Positions 1 to 12,506 are shown, counted from the first letter of the stretch. The stretch is DNA of 64,000 bases from Bergeyella zoohelcum ATCC 43767 (GCF_000301075.1 NZ_JH932293.1:1710692-1774691), one strand, 5' to 3'. Notes: generated by a model not told the origin, from the letters alone. Program-made: numbers and translations.

Positions 1-2026
1 TTTTAATTAATTTTTTTGCTACTTGCTCCCCATTCGCTAAAGTAGCTTTAACGATGTACATTCCTTTTGGAAGAGAAGCAATGTTCAGCTGATTTTCCTT
101 TCCTTCAAGAACCAACTGCCCACCTGCATTGTACACTTCTACTTTTCCTATTTTTTTGTCGGTTTGGAAATGTACTATGTCCGAAGCAGGATTTGGATAT
201 ACCAAGAAGTTCGCATCGTTTTTATTGATTTCTTTAGTAGCGAGGGTAATGTCTTGCCATTTTACATTATCAATGATTAATGCTTTATGTGGCTGAGTGC
301 CGAAGCTAAACTTCATTGCTACTCTTGTATGTCCTGCGGGGAATGTAATTGCTGGGGTAGAGAATGAACCTATTGCATTTACTGGGAAAGAAGCTACTGG
401 CTGGAAAGAAGCCAAATCATTCGCATCAGTAACGGTTCCTATTACGATGGTTTCTGTTCCTGTGATGCTTGCTGGAGAGCCTGCAAGTGGAACCTCAATA
501 TCAAATTTTAAGTGATGTGTTCCATTCTTTGTGGTTACCTCTGGCGTTACTAGGGTGATATCATTCGTAATGCCCATTCCTTTGTAGATTTGCATTGCTT
601 TATCTGGCAATGGAATATTTCCATTACTTCCTGCTGCATTGGTTAAGGACACTGTAGGGAAAGTAGTATAGTTTCCATTCCAACAAGAAGTAGAGAACAG
701 CTGAGCCGTAGTTAAACTTTCAAAATCAAAACTGAAATCTGCTACTGGTGAACAAGAAGTGGCTGGAGGTGTAGTTCCTACAATGTTCAATGTGTACTCT
801 TCTACCTGTCCAGCTCTTAGGTTAGTATCACAAGGTCCAGTGATAGAATTCGGAGCAGAAGGATTAGACAATGCATTCACATTGGTATTTTTTACTAATC
901 TCATTTTGGTAGCTCCAGTCATTGCACTTGCAGGAATCATGATATTAGAAGTAACCGTATGTGCATTGGCAGGATTACCTGGCTGTATTCTTCCTAAGTA
1001 GAAAGCTTCTCCTGCATCACCGAAATCTCCATTTTGATTAAAATCAATATAAGCTACTACATCACTTGGGAAAGTGCTAGAAGGTCCTTTTACAGAAATA
1101 GGATAGGTAGCACCTTTATTTACATCTGTAGAAATGGAGGTAAAGTCTTCATATACAGGAGTAGTTCCCGAAGTGAAAGGAGAGGTATTAGAAATGGTAT
1201 TAAAAATCACTTGCGTAATCATATTACTATCCACACCATACTGGAAATTAGGCAAACAAGTAGCAGGTGTCCAAGTAAAAGTAAGTCCGCTTGGAGGGAG
1301 GATGGTGTTTTTAGTGTAAATTTCATCGCTTTTAGCTGTACCTTGGGTAGTCATGGTCCAGTTATTCGCATTAGAGCCTTCGGCTTTTCTTGTGGCAAAG
1401 TCAGCAGCAGTGCTTCCTCTTAAGCCTACACTGAAATAACGATCATCTGGATCACCAATAGCCGTTACATTATACTTTTTCTCTATCAGCCCATTCTCGT
1501 GTAGGCTGAGCTGGAAATTCATTTCAAAACGATTGTTATCATAGCCACTCCATTGGCTTCTTGTAAAATCTTTCCATTGGATAGTATAGATCCTGTTAGG
1601 AGCTGTTCCGCTCACTTCGTAAGAAATTTCCCCTTGCTTTCCTCCTATGTTTAAACCTTCTAAGTCATCACTTATAATGGCTATGATTTCTTTATTATGC
1701 GTATTGTTTGCAGATAAAGGTTTATAGTGATAGTGGTAACTATTGGTAGCCAAAGGCGTTCCGAAAGTTACGAAACCATCTGTATAAATGTTTACAGAGG
1801 TATAATCTTGCCCATTAAAATTGAACGAAAAAGGAAGCGACTGTGTGAATAGTGCTGTATCTAAAGAATTACCTGCGGTAGCCACAGAAGCTACTACTGT
1901 AGGATTTGCTAAAGGAGTATAAGTTCCTTGAGATTGAGAGAAAGTGTAACGAGACACCTGTGCATGGAGGGCAGTGGTAGCAAAAGCTGTTGCTAATAAT
2001 GCCAACTTAAAATAATTCTTTTTCAT
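1..2026 (-). CDS. T9SS-exported GEVED-domain protein (C-terminus cut by window edge)
   Basis: The reading frame starts at 2026 with a signal peptide (MKKNYFKLALLATAFATTALHAQ) and stays open to base 1, so about 675 residues are visible. The last visible residues (VAKKLIK) match the usual end of a type A T9SS sorting domain, so probably only one or two residues and the stop are missing. The middle (about residues 320-415) has the DFNQNGDFGDAGE and GQVEEYTL motifs of a GEVED domain. The next section (about 430-580) looks like a beta-sandwich adhesion/MAM-like module. The last 80 residues hold the sorting signal with YPNPASD. Inference: it is exported by T9SS and attached to or released from the cell surface. 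The ligand is unknown. A TAAATTTG box at 2045-2052 on the minus strand fits a promoter just upstream. Confidence 0.85.
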   Translation of the reverse strand, partial: MKKNYFKLALLATAFATTALHAQVSRYTFSQSQGTYTPLANPTVVASVATAGNSLDTALFTQSLPFSFNFNGQDYTSVNIYTDGFVTFGTPLATNSYHYHYKPLSANNTHNKEIIAIISDDLEGLNIGGKQGEISYEVSGTAPNRIYTIQWKDFTRSQWSGYDNNRFEMNFQLSLHENGLIEKKYNVTAIGDPDDRYFSVGLRGSTAADFATRKAEGSNANNWTMTTQGTAKSDEIYTKNTILPPSGLTFTWTPATCLPNFQYGVDSNMITQVIFNTISNTSPFTSGTTPVYEDFTSISTDVNKGATYPISVKGPSSTFPSDVVAYIDFNQNGDFGDAGEAFYLGRIQPGNPANAHTVTSNIMIPASAMTGATKMRLVKNTNVNALSNPSAPNSITGPCDTNLRAGQVEEYTLNIVGTTPPATSCSPVADFSFDFESLTTAQLFSTSCWNGNYTTFPTVSLTNAAGSNGNIPLPDKAMQIYKGMGITNDITLVTPEVTTKNGTHHLKFDIEVPLAGSPASITGTETIVIGTVTDANDLASFQPVASFPVNAIGSFSTPAITFPAGHTRVAMKFSFGTQPHKALIIDNVKWQDITLATKEINKNDANFLVYPNPASDIVHFQTDKKIGKVEVYNAGGQLVLEGKENQLNIASLPKGMYIVKATLANGEQVAKKLIK

Positions 2027-2139
2027 AAATAAAAAATCTTTCCGCAAATTTATAATTATTTAGATTTAATAAAAATAATAAAGCGTATGATTTTTATCAG
2101 TTGACTGAAAAAGAAAAAAAATGTTGCTGAATGATGAAG

Positions 2140-2754
2140 TTATTTTAATAGGGTGATTCCCTCCACCTGAAGTTGAATAGATTGATTTTTACCAAATCCT
2201 TTGATTCTCATGGTCTTTGGGTCAAACTTTTTTAATAAAAAATTTCCTACTTCGTGAATGATTTTTACTTTTCCAGAATGTATATCAAAAGCAATTAAGT
2301 GGCTTTTAACCTCCGTATCCTCTTTTGTTAATTGCTGAAGATAGAGATGTAGATTGGTCTCCATGATAAAATCCGTAACATAACAACCCTCCAATTCTGT
2401 GGCATTTTTTAGGTCTTTGAGTTGAAAGAGCCATGGCTCTTCTTCCTGTTCATCTATACTATAACAGAAAGCCAAAAACGGAGCGTTCTCTTCTGTTTCG
2501 GACTCAACGCTAATAAAGTTCCGTACAATTTTAAAATGCTTATTTTGAAACAAAATATCTTCTCTTTGCTCTATCTTGTTTTCTTCTTTAATACCTAATA
2601 TTTTTTCTTTTATTATCCACTTTAAGAGCCAAAAAACACTTATCAGTAGAACTAAAAAAAAGATAATAATAATGACAGGAAGCGAAAGGATACTGAGAAT
2701 ACCATCCCAAAACCTAGCGTTTGTTTTTTTAATGACTACTTTGGATATTTTCAT
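2140..2754 (-). CDS. Hypothetical membrane-anchored protein
   Basis: 204 residues. I do not recognise a family. Residues 17-50 form one strongly hydrophobic segment rich in Ile, Leu, Val and Phe, preceded by a lysine-rich N-terminus. The remainder is polar with alternating beta-like character (about residues 75-204). This suggests a single-pass inner-membrane protein with a soluble domain, but the side of the membrane is unclear. It is transcribed in the same direction as the T9SS protein, about 110 bases away. It may be strain-specific. Function unknown. Confidence 0.6.
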   Translation of the reverse strand: MKISKVVIKKTNARFWDGILSILSLPVIIIIFFLVLLISVFWLLKWIIKEKILGIKEENKIEQREDILFQNKHFKIVRNFISVESETEENAPFLAFCYSIDEQEEEPWLFQLKDLKNATELEGCYVTDFIMETNLHLYLQQLTKEDTEVKSHLIAFDIHSGKVKIIHEVGNFLLKKFDPKTMRIKGFGKNQSIQLQVEGITLLK

Positions 2755-3234
2755 TATCCCTCTACTTTAAATGAAAAACTAAATGCTGTGGACTGAGGGC
2801 TGGGTTTTTGAGCCTATTTTTATTTTTTCTCTGTCCAATGATATTTTATTAACTCTATTTTACGAATACTTTGCTGGCATCCACTTACCAAACAACTCCT
2901 TTTTTTCATCTGATATATAATACCTTGCGAATACGAATAGATTGAGCAATTCTTTTTGAGTGATTTCTAGCCTTACCTAAATCTATTTCATTTTTTTTGG
3001 AATAGTTATCTCCTCAAAATAAAAAGACCCTCCCAAAAGTATTGGGCAGTTCCTTTATTTATCCGCTATAGAGTTTCCTATCTATCACCTGCAAATCTCC
3101 GAATATTTGGTGGTTTCCTTTTGTAGGAAAATCTCCTGCACGGATGTTTGAGGTTTTCCTGTGGTAGGAAAGCTCCCTGCAAGGATGCATGGTAAAGGTA
3201 GGAAAGTTTTTGTTAATGACAATGTAAAAATAAA
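2755..3234. other. 480-bp gene-free stretch with degenerate repeats
   Basis: No convincing gene on either strand. The half nearest the HEPN gene contains the degenerate repeat described separately (3068-3215). The rest is AT-rich, with nothing recognisable apart from short A/T runs. Confidence 0.5.
3068..3215. repeat. Degenerate ~38-bp repeats with TAGGAAA / CTCCTGCA cores
   Basis: A unit with the order TTTTCCT, GGTAGGAAA, CTCCCTGCAAGGATG occurs clearly twice (about 3115-3147 and 3154-3187). Weaker copies lie on both sides (TTTCCTATC and ACCTGCAAATCTCC near 3070-3100, and GGTAGGAAAG near 3196). Each unit can fold through TTTCC and GGAAA. It looks like a decayed intergenic repeat, not a gene. 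Confidence 0.5.
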
Positions 3235-4044
3235 CTATTTCCCTTGCAAATAATTGATAAAAGCACTACAAAAAATCAACATAAAATACGCTTCTCGTTC
3301 AGTAGGAACATAATTACTTTCTTTTTTCATTAGAGCGTGGCGAATACCTGTTTCTTTCTGATTGGTATATGCATAAAGTTGAGTACAAGCGTTTTCAAAC
3401 ATCTGTGGAATAATAATATTTGCTTCTTTAAGCTTTTTTAATGCTTTCCCTAATGTTTGTTCTCCTGTTTTTTCACGGAGATAAGCCTCTACCGCTGAAA
3501 TAGATTCTTTTATAGAGTTTTGATAATCACCTTGTGGTTTTACAGCATATAATTCTAATGCCTTACTCAAATGTTTCGCTACATTATTTTCAGATTTTTC
3601 AATAGCATTTTCTATCGTTTTTATTTCTTCTTCCGAAGTAATTTCTAGGATTTTATTCTCAACAATACGATAGGCAAAATTCAACCTTTCAAAATGAAAA
3701 TTTAACTCAGTAATAAAATCCTCTTTTATAGCATCACCATATTTCTGACTATAAAAATTTAATAACTCTATAGTAAATTCTATTATATCTAATTTTCTAT
3801 ACCATTTTTCATTACTATCTTCAATAAATGATGTCGCTACAATATTATTCCAGAATTTACCTTCTCTCTGATTCAAAAAATATGTCCACAAAGATTTTTC
3901 TACTCCTTTATATAATTCACTATTTCTATTTCTTAATTTATCAAAACAAGAACATATTGCATTTTGTATTTCTGGGGTTATTTTTTCACGGATAATAACC
4001 TCCGAAGGCTTTGTATAGCCATATCTCTCTGAAAATAAACTCAT
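3235..4044 (-). CDS. AbiJ-like abortive-infection protein with HEPN-type C-terminal domain
   Basis: 269 residues. The N-terminus (FSERYGYTKPSEVIIREKIT, then PEIQNAI) resembles AbiJ N-terminal domain type 4. The second half (about 155-269) carries ISAVEAYLREKTG, LGKALKKL, LYAYTNQKETGIRHAL and a C-terminal CSAFINYL helix, typical of the helical HEPN-like domains at the end of abortive-infection proteins. HEPN domains are often RNases whose Arg and His residues are catalytic. Here the GIRHA segment is the likely counterpart, although Arg and His are adjacent and do not have the canonical R-x4-6-H spacing. It lies 38 bases downstream of a 111-residue gene, probably in one operon. The expected role is phage-triggered growth arrest. 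The family call is from memory of motifs, so moderate. Confidence 0.65.
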   Translation of the reverse strand: MSLFSERYGYTKPSEVIIREKITPEIQNAICSCFDKLRNRNSELYKGVEKSLWTYFLNQREGKFWNNIVATSFIEDSNEKWYRKLDIIEFTIELLNFYSQKYGDAIKEDFITELNFHFERLNFAYRIVENKILEITSEEEIKTIENAIEKSENNVAKHLSKALELYAVKPQGDYQNSIKESISAVEAYLREKTGEQTLGKALKKLKEANIIIPQMFENACTQLYAYTNQKETGIRHALMKKESNYVPTEREAYFMLIFCSAFINYLQGK

Positions 4045-4082
4045 ATTTGTTTTTATTATAGTTTTATTAAAAGGGAAAAAAA

Positions 4083-4418
4083 TTATATTTCATCTCCCAC
4101 CCATTTATATTTTCTAACTAATTCTTCCTTCTTTGTCTCAAAAGTTCTTTTATCATTATTGATTACTTTTTTCAGTAACCACCCCGCGTCTTTACCTGCT
4201 GCTCCAACATCTTTATGTTTTTCCCATAAGGCAATTAAGGGAGTTCCTTCCCAATAATAATTATCACCTCCCATTAAATCTCTAATAGAAAACCACTCAT
4301 CGGAGCGATTTTTACACCAACAATATACAGCACCTTGTAAAAAGTTCATTATTGCGTTTTTTTGTTCATCAGAAATTCCATAAACATCTCTGATAGTTTC
4401 ATTTGTTTTAAAAGACAT
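4083..4418 (-). CDS. Hypothetical 111-residue protein, upstream partner of the HEPN gene
   Basis: No family recognised. The sequence has a helical N-terminus (SDEQKNAIMNFLQGAVYCW), a Trp/Asp-rich centre (DEWFSIRDLMGG, then YYWEGTPL) and a basic C-terminus (KKEELVRKYKWVGDEI). There is no signal peptide or membrane segment, so it should be cytosolic. It begins 81 bases after the dnaK stop, beyond a terminator hairpin, and is followed after 38 bases by the AbiJ-like gene. Co-transcription suggests it is an antitoxin, sensor or effector partner, but no sequence feature proves this. Confidence 0.6.
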   Translation of the reverse strand: MSFKTNETIRDVYGISDEQKNAIMNFLQGAVYCWCKNRSDEWFSIRDLMGGDNYYWEGTPLIALWEKHKDVGAAGKDAGWLLKKVINNDKRTFETKKEELVRKYKWVGDEI

Positions 4419-4447
4419 ATATTTTTCATTTTAATCAGTTAAACAAA

Positions 4448-4473
4448 CCCCACCCAATTAGTATTAGGTGGGG
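4448..4473 (-). terminator. dnaK terminator
   Basis: On the minus strand a CCCCACC arm, about 12 bases of loop including an AATACTAATT internal match, and a GGTGGGG arm are followed by TTTGTTT. It lies between dnaK and the 111-residue gene. A second small hairpin (GCGGAG/CTCCGC, 4486-4500) overlaps the dnaK stop codon. Confidence 0.75.
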
Positions 4474-4499
4474 CTATTGTTGCCTGCGGAGGCTCTCCG

Positions 4500-6398
<1,899 letters not shown>

Positions 6399-6444
6399 TT
6401 ATTAAAAATGAATTTTAAATTACGCTAAGCAATTTCTCTAAAAA

Positions 6445-6476
6445 TATGCCAAGCGAAAGATGATGACAAAATGGCA
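6445..6476 (-). promoter_or_regulatory. Candidate heat-shock element upstream of dnaK
   Basis: Read on the minus strand, TGCCATTTTGTCA (6464-6476) is an imperfect inverted repeat (TGcCA-ttt-TGtCA). About 11 bases further on is TTGGCATA (6445-6452). Its position 60-90 bases before the dnaK start, and the absence of the ordinary TAnnTTTG box, suggest a chaperone-specific control site. I believe similar TGnCA pairs precede chaperone genes in other Bacteroidetes, but that is recollection. Confidence 0.4.
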
Positions 6477-6486
6477 GAAGAAATAT

Positions 6487-6906
6487 TTAACGAATCATTT
6501 GCACCCCTATTTCTTTATGGTTTTCCACCCAAATTTTGGTTTGATGAAACTTCGGAGCGGACAGTTTTGGCCTAAAATTATTAGAAAAGCCATATCCTTC
6601 CTTAGGTATTCCGAAAGCATTGGTATCGCATTTTCCGTTTTGATTTTCATCATGAAAAATAGCTACGGCATATTCTCCTTTGGGTAAATTAGGAAATGTA
6701 ATCGTCTGGGGATTAGTGGTTACCTTCACTCTTTTTTTGGCATATTGTGCCCCCTCTTTTAAAAAGTTTTTATCCGATTGATACAGCCCTATTTCTATTG
6801 CACCATTCGTATTTTTTAAATTGCTTACACGAACCGTAAGATGATTTTGAGCATTAAAGAATAAAGATAAACTGGTAGCTGATAAAGCAAAAATGTATTT
6901 TTTCAT
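6487..6906 (-). CDS. DUF2141 domain-containing secreted protein
   Basis: 139 residues from the Met at 6906. The frame is open further upstream, but this Met begins a clear signal peptide (MKKYIFALSATSLSLFFNAQ) and lies 7 bases after the stop of the epimerase gene, so the longer form starting at 6948 is rejected. LPKGEYAVAIFHDENQNGK and FGIPKEGYGFSNN are hallmark DUF2141 motifs. The family is a small periplasmic or outer-membrane-associated beta-sandwich of unknown function, often beside outer membrane or lipid genes. It is the second gene of a two-gene unit with the SDR-family gene. Confidence 0.85.
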   Translation of the reverse strand: MKKYIFALSATSLSLFFNAQNHLTVRVSNLKNTNGAIEIGLYQSDKNFLKEGAQYAKKRVKVTTNPQTITFPNLPKGEYAVAIFHDENQNGKCDTNAFGIPKEGYGFSNNFRPKLSAPKFHQTKIWVENHKEIGVQMIR

Positions 6907-6913
6907 AAATAGT

Positions 6914-7921
6914 TTAGTTAAAAAAGTGTTGTATTCTAGAAGTATCATTATTTTTATAGGCTCTGTATGGCTCTGACAGTGAAAGTAGATACCTTTTTAT
7001 CACAGGACGAAATAGCTGAGTAAGGGTTTTTCTAAATCCTTTATTTTCGGAAGCTACTTTACTGAAATAAGAGGACAAATCATCTTGCCTGAAATGTAAA
7101 ATCTCTTCCAAATGATGACCATCTCTATACCATCCGCAGTGAAAATTTTTCTCTGCAAAGGCTTTGGGAGGAAAGTTTAAAGCTCCTAATCCGAAGATTT
7201 TAAACGAAAGTGCCAAAAATTCTTCATAAGTACACCTACAGTCTTCGCCACCTCCTAAATTAAAAATCCGCTTATTAAGTTCTGATGTATGCTTTAAAGC
7301 ATTTACAAAAGCTCTAGCCGTATCACTAGGGGTACAGATTTCCATGGCGGTACTAAGTGGCATTTCAAACATCAATTTCGATATTTTATGATTTCCCATA
7401 ATAGCGGCCAATCTGAAAATAGTATATGACAACCCAGACGATTGTAGTAGCGTTTCACACTTTATTTTTGTCATAGCGTATTCGTCCCCATCGCTTGGCT
7501 CTAATGGGTCTGAAACTTGAATATGAGGCGTCTCTACCCGATCTCCATACACCGAAATGGAGGAACTATACACGAAAAAAGCCTTGGGAGAGTGTTTTTC
7601 TAAACTATGAATGAGATTTTGGGTACCTTTCACATTTACAGCTTCTGCAAGTATAGGATTTTCATCTGCCAACGGAGGAATAATGGCTGCCAAATGGATT
7701 ACAAAATCAATATCTCGAGCGGCTTTTTCTACATCATCATACCGAGTAATATCCCCAAAGTGCATTTCATACTTCTGAGGTAAAGAAGACAATAGTTGTT
7801 TAGATTTTGGTGTTTCTACATCAAAAGCCCTAATGTGGTATTGTCCTAAATCAATTAATTGTTTCAAAACTTCATAGCCTACTGTTCCTGACACGCCTGT
7901 TACTAAAACTCGTTTTTTCAT
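6914..7921 (-). CDS. NAD-dependent epimerase/dehydratase (extended SDR)
   Basis: 335 residues. The N-terminal Rossmann nucleotide-binding motif is VLVTGVSGTVGYEVL (residues 4-18), followed by DIDFVIHLAAIIPP (about 70-83). The catalytic YxxxK is in DEYAMTKIK (about 147-155), with an upstream Ser in YSSSISVYGD. It belongs to the extended short-chain dehydrogenase family acting on nucleotide sugars or other sugar/alcohol substrates; the substrate cannot be told. The C-terminal 60 residues are basic and less typical (FRKTLTQLFRPVIKRYLLSL). It is followed by the DUF2141 gene. Confidence 0.85.
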   Translation of the reverse strand: MKKRVLVTGVSGTVGYEVLKQLIDLGQYHIRAFDVETPKSKQLLSSLPQKYEMHFGDITRYDDVEKAARDIDFVIHLAAIIPPLADENPILAEAVNVKGTQNLIHSLEKHSPKAFFVYSSSISVYGDRVETPHIQVSDPLEPSDGDEYAMTKIKCETLLQSSGLSYTIFRLAAIMGNHKISKLMFEMPLSTAMEICTPSDTARAFVNALKHTSELNKRIFNLGGGEDCRCTYEEFLALSFKIFGLGALNFPPKAFAEKNFHCGWYRDGHHLEEILHFRQDDLSSYFSKVASENKGFRKTLTQLFRPVIKRYLLSLSEPYRAYKNNDTSRIQHFFN

Positions 7922-8047
7922 ACGCCTATCAGAACAAACGCTGTGCTATGTATCGATGTTTTAGATATTTTTAGGAGGGTTTAACAGAATTTTAAAAAAA
8001 CCACATAAAAGTATTGTAACAAAGGAATATATTTCTATAAAAAGACA

Positions 8048-8077
8048 AAAAGATTGCCTTTTTCAAGACAATCTTTT
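8048..8077 (-). terminator. gyrB terminator
   Basis: AAAAGATTG (8048-8056) pairs with CAATCTTTT (8069-8077). On the minus strand the stem is followed by a T-rich stretch. It lies about 25-50 bases after the gyrB stop. Confidence 0.8.
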
Positions 8078-8100
8078 CATATTCGGAATACCGCAATTAC

Positions 8101-10041
<1,941 letters not shown>

Positions 10042-10190
10042 TTATTTCAATTAAATAGCTTACAAATATCCGAAAAATTCATGAAAAATGCAAATGAAAA
10101 TAGAACACGGTAACACAGGCAGATTCAACTGGAAATTTTCTAATAGCCATCCTTATCCAATAAATCGAGTAGTTTCTTAGAATACAAAAT

Positions 10191-10221
10191 AGAACCGCTT
10201 CAATGGTATTGAAGCGGTTCT
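10191..10221 (-). terminator. Strong terminator of the OmpA-family gene
   Basis: A perfect 14-bp stem: AGAACCGCTTCAAT (10191-10204) pairs with ATTGAAGCGGTTCT (10208-10221), with a GGT loop. It sits 20 bases after the stop of the OmpA/TSP3 gene and downstream of it on the minus strand. Confidence 0.85.
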
Positions 10222-10240
10222 ACTATCCTAAAATCAAAAA

Positions 10241-12340
10241 TTATCTTCTTCTTTTTGTAGAAGGTTTTTTAGTAGTTGTCTTTTTCACTACTTTTTTCTT
10301 CACTACTGGTAAGTCAGACTTCTGAAGTGCAGCCCAAGCCGCCCCATTGATGGCTTCTACTACTACTTTTCTGTCTTTTGCTCTTTCTTCATTAGATGCT
10401 GTAGCTGGCATTTTTGCATCTCTTGAACCTACCCCTGTAGATTTCAATTGTTTTTCTGCTACGCCTCTTGATTCAAGTGCTTTTACCACGGCAGCAGCTC
10501 TTTCTCTTGAAAGTTTTAAATTATATGCCTGATTACCTTTTTTATCAGTATGTCCTGTTACAAGGAATGTTCCATTAGGCACAGATTTAATCAGCTTCGC
10601 TGCTTGGTTTAGTTTTTCATTAGACACTTCACTAATGGTAGCTTTACCAAAGTTAAAGATAATATCCTTTAAAGCTCCAGTTGCTTCTACTGCTACTACT
10701 TCTGCTGGTTTAGGACAACCATTATACTCTCTAAGCCCAAATTCGTTTGGACATCTATCATCTCTATCTATAATACCATCATTATCACTGTCTGGCCAAG
10801 GACAACCATTATTTTCAGCGGGACCCGCTTGGTGAGGACAAGCGTCATCTCTATCTATAATTCCATCATTATCACTGTCTGACCAAGGACAACCATTGTT
10901 TTCAGCGGGACCTGCTTGGTGAGGACAAGCATCATTTTTATCTAGAATGCCATCACCATCTGTATCTATCATTTGTGCTGATTCTTTACCTTTATACAAG
11001 ATAAATCCAAGCCCTGCATAAACATTGGCACCTTTTGCATTACCAATAAGTGCTGTTAAATCATCTGAGCCTACAGATAAAGGTCCTACTCTAAGAGCTA
11101 AACCTGGCTTAACATCTTTGCTCATAAAATTGTAAGATACAGGCACTGCCACATCAAACCACTTGGTCTCAAATCTAGGTGTTAGATTTACATAATTGTA
11201 ATAGTGCGGATTAGCTTCTTTGTTAGAGGAAAGGTCTACCAAACCATTCGCACTCACGAAGAAGTTTTTGCTGATAGCATAATCTGCATAGAGCGTCAAA
11301 TTAGTGGATAAATCAACGGTACGAGAAGCAATATTATTATTCACCACAGTAAGCCCTTTAGATTTTAGATAACTTGTTGTAGCATCTACATCTGCAAAGT
11401 CTATTTTTTCAGGGTCTATGTCCAATGCTCTTCCTGTTACATTAATTCTTCTAAGGTTCTTATATTCAATAGCACCTATATCATTCACTGATGCACCGAA
11501 CTTTAATGCATAAGGCTTTTCTCCCATCTCATCTTTTAATGTAAGCTCAGCACCTACATTTCCACCAAAACCTCTACCTACATTAGAACCAGAACCTAAT
11601 AATGTCCCTACATTAAACGAGTTAAATAGCTTTTCTGCACTATCACCTTCTTTTACAGAGGTGTAAAAATCCCAATTTACATCATTAATATCTAACCTAG
11701 TAGTATTATTAATTTTTCTATAATTAATATCATACCCTCTACTTTCAAAACTATTACTAGCTATTCCACTATATAGTTTAGCCGTTGCCCCTAAAGATAA
11801 TCTTATTTTTTCATTATCTACCACAGCATAAGAACCTCCTACACCTAAATCTGAAATCAAATGTGCATTAATCCCAAATACTGAATTATTTTTTAGTATT
11901 TCTAGACCACCTATATTATCAGAAAGAGCTCTCATGAATTTAGTATCCAGATTATTTCCTTGTCCAAAGACTCTCATTCTAGAACTAAAACCAAACCCTA
12001 ATCTATCACTTGTGGTAAATTGAACTGATGGACCTAAAACCTCTGTCATCAATCCAAATTTCATTGTTTTCTGCAAAACATCATAAGAGGCATTATTACC
12101 GAAGTTATCTAGTTTTAAATCAAGACCTCTCAATTTATAAAAGTCATTATTTACTCCTGCATTCATCGTTGCGAGATTAAAAGCAAATTTCACTTTAGTA
12201 TCTGCCAATTTAGCTGGGTTATATTGACTTCCATACACTCCCGAATAATTACTATTACTCAAGCCTAAATACTTCTGAGCAGACACTTGATTCACTGCTA
12301 CACCACCCAATACAATGGCTGCAAAAACCAGTTTTTTCAT
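10241..12340 (-). CDS. DUF5723/OmpA-family outer membrane protein with TSP3 repeats
   Basis: 699 residues. It has a signal peptide (MKKLVFAAIVLGGVAVNQVSAQ), then about 430 residues of beta-barrel-like sequence beginning YLGLSNSNYSG, the DUF5723 pattern. Three calcium-binding thrombospondin type 3 repeats follow (about 455-540: DTDGDGILDKNDACP, DSDNDGIIDRDDACP and DSDNDGIIDRDDRCP). Next comes an OmpA C-terminal peptidoglycan-binding domain (about 557-667; IIFNFGKATI, VTGHTDKKGN, LSRERAAAV). The last 20 residues are unusually Lys/Thr/Arg-rich (KKKVVKKTTTKKPSTKRRR). It is expected to tie the outer membrane to peptidoglycan. A TATATTTG box at 12366-12373 (minus) lies 26 bases before the start. 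Confidence 0.92.
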   Translation of the reverse strand: MKKLVFAAIVLGGVAVNQVSAQKYLGLSNSNYSGVYGSQYNPAKLADTKVKFAFNLATMNAGVNNDFYKLRGLDLKLDNFGNNASYDVLQKTMKFGLMTEVLGPSVQFTTSDRLGFGFSSRMRVFGQGNNLDTKFMRALSDNIGGLEILKNNSVFGINAHLISDLGVGGSYAVVDNEKIRLSLGATAKLYSGIASNSFESRGYDINYRKINNTTRLDINDVNWDFYTSVKEGDSAEKLFNSFNVGTLLGSGSNVGRGFGGNVGAELTLKDEMGEKPYALKFGASVNDIGAIEYKNLRRINVTGRALDIDPEKIDFADVDATTSYLKSKGLTVVNNNIASRTVDLSTNLTLYADYAISKNFFVSANGLVDLSSNKEANPHYYNYVNLTPRFETKWFDVAVPVSYNFMSKDVKPGLALRVGPLSVGSDDLTALIGNAKGANVYAGLGFILYKGKESAQMIDTDGDGILDKNDACPHQAGPAENNGCPWSDSDNDGIIDRDDACPHQAGPAENNGCPWPDSDNDGIIDRDDRCPNEFGLREYNGCPKPAEVVAVEATGALKDIIFNFGKATISEVSNEKLNQAAKLIKSVPNGTFLVTGHTDKKGNQAYNLKLSRERAAAVVKALESRGVAEKQLKSTGVGSRDAKMPATASNEERAKDRKVVVEAINGAAWAALQKSDLPVVKKKVVKKTTTKKPSTKRRR

Positions 12341-12365
12341 AATTTGTTTTGTTTGAAAATGGGTG

Positions 12366-12373
12366 CAAATATA
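12366..12373 (-). promoter_or_regulatory. -7 element of the OmpA/TSP3 gene
   Basis: TATATTTG on the minus strand, 26 bases before the start at 12340. The -33 box is not clear. Confidence 0.45.
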
Positions 12374-12450
12374 TGAAAAATCACTTCTAAAACGGCACTT
12401 GCTAATGGAATTTAAGCTTTATTTTTTTGACACTTATATAAAAACGCAAA

Positions 12451-12485
12451 AGAAGAACCACTGTATAATACTCAATAGTTCTTCT
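12451..12485 (-). terminator. Terminator of the YceI gene
   Basis: AGAAGAAC (12451-12458) pairs with GTTCTTCT (12478-12485). On the minus strand the stem is followed by TTTTGCG and a T-rich run. It is 20 bases after the YceI stop. Confidence 0.6.
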
Positions 12486-12506
12486 CCTTAACTTTAAAAC
12501 GGTATT

